Shown piece after piece: positions 13,623 to 13,982 of a DNA stretch of 13,982 nucleotides. The translations under genes were made by a program, and so were the position numbers. Where the stretch lies: NCBI GenBank assembly GCA_964639275.1, contig CAZXCQ010000173.1, forward strand, positions 1 through 13,982. The letters run 5' to 3'. The notes below the pieces were generated by a model, which did not search any database, was not told where the DNA came from, and saw only the letters and a program-made list of their open reading frames with translations. This stretch comes from CAZXCQ01 sp964639275 (GTDB lineage Bacteria > Desulfobacterota > DSM-4660 > Desulfatiglandales > Desulfatiglandaceae). Positions within the stretch are counted from its first letter, which is position 1, and the number at the start of each line of letters is the position of its first letter.

Positions 13623-13777
13623 CAAGCCCCTGGTGTTTTGAAAGATTAATATCAGAAAGCCGTTATGTCTCTATAAGCCTTTTACAAGGACCTTTTCAAT
13701 ATCTTTCCTGGTCCTTATCCCCTGGAATATCCGGCGGACCATTCGAGTTTCTCGCACAAGGGCTCTTTGTCGTCTAC

Positions 13778-13982
13778 CTAGCCTTCTTTAGGCAATTCAT
13801 CCAACTCTTTTTTGACCTTGTCCGGTTCGATCAAGGTGCCCAGGCGTTCGAAAATCTTGAGGGCCTTGGTTAGATACTCCCGGGCCTGTGGGATGCTACC
13901 CTGGTGCTTATGAAATCGACCATAACCTGCATAGGCCAGCGCCAATTCGTTCTCTGCCTTGATCTCGCTAAATATGGTTATG
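13778..13982 (-). CDS. C-terminal end of a TPR-repeat protein (cut by window edge)
   Basis: Reading the minus strand from 13981 gives 67 codons ending in TAG at 13780-13778, with no start codon in the window. The peptide includes ENELALAYAGYGRFHKHQGS and then IPQAREYLTKALKIFERLGT, a clear tetratricopeptide repeat unit (small-large residue pattern, A at the helix contact, YLTKAL.IFE). It closes with a charged tail ending ELPKEG. This ending is typical of long signalling proteins with TPRs after an ATPase, cyclase or kinase domain, but which one lies outside the window is unknown. Confidence 0.72.
   Translation of the reverse strand, partial: ITIFSEIKAENELALAYAGYGRFHKHQGSIPQAREYLTKALKIFERLGTLIEPDKVKKELDELPKEG

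Overview
The window looks like a chromosomal stretch of a Desulfobacterota (former Deltaproteobacteria) bacterium of middling G+C. This is inferred from gene style, not from a marker gene: a sensor kinase with a cysteine-rich 'two-CW'-like N-terminus, V4R-domain proteins, a long acyl-CoA dehydrogenase, a Ski2-like helicase, an isolated cobU, and many small palindromic repeats between genes. No rRNA, tRNA, CRISPR array, phage gene or transposase was seen.

Left block (1-4081, minus strand) is one tightly packed sensory operon. In transcription order it holds two small V4R-domain proteins (4081-3560 and 3559-2948), a cytoplasmic PAS-PAS-GAF histidine kinase (2988-724) and a NarL/FixJ-type response regulator (740-78). 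The two V4R genes lie in the same reading frame, separated only by one TAG codon. The kinase overlaps the second V4R gene by 41 bases, and the regulator overlaps the kinase by 17. The simplest reading is a small-molecule or redox sensing module in which V4R proteins feed a two-component pair. The ligand and target genes cannot be read from the sequence. A sigma70-like promoter can be proposed at 4134-4162.

Middle block (4718-12111, plus strand) holds an acyl-CoA dehydrogenase, a Ski2/HelY-like DExH helicase, an MBL-fold hydrolase, cobU, an unrecognised 147-residue protein and a secreted family-3 solute-binding protein. They share a strand, but the gaps are long and repeat-filled, so most are probably separate transcription units. 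Only the MBL/cobU pair is close (52 bases).

Right block (12269-13982, minus strand) holds a single-domain CheY-like receiver, a region of about 560 bases with no convincing gene, a stand-alone cNMP-binding-fold protein whose phosphate-binding cassette lacks the usual Glu and Arg, and the C-terminal end of a TPR protein cut by the window edge.

The gaps share two families of dispersed inverted-repeat elements. Family A has ends like GTAACATCTCAAAA. Family B is built around GGGGAATGGGGATTCC and its complement, sometimes with a GGGCG/CGCCC hairpin. The best-formed copy (6346-6602) has nested inverted repeats, including a perfect 37-base pair of arms, and is flanked by a 10-base direct repeat like a target-site duplication. 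It sits 18 bases before the helicase start codon. The in-frame TAG between the V4R genes and this repeat system are the two observations most worth following up.
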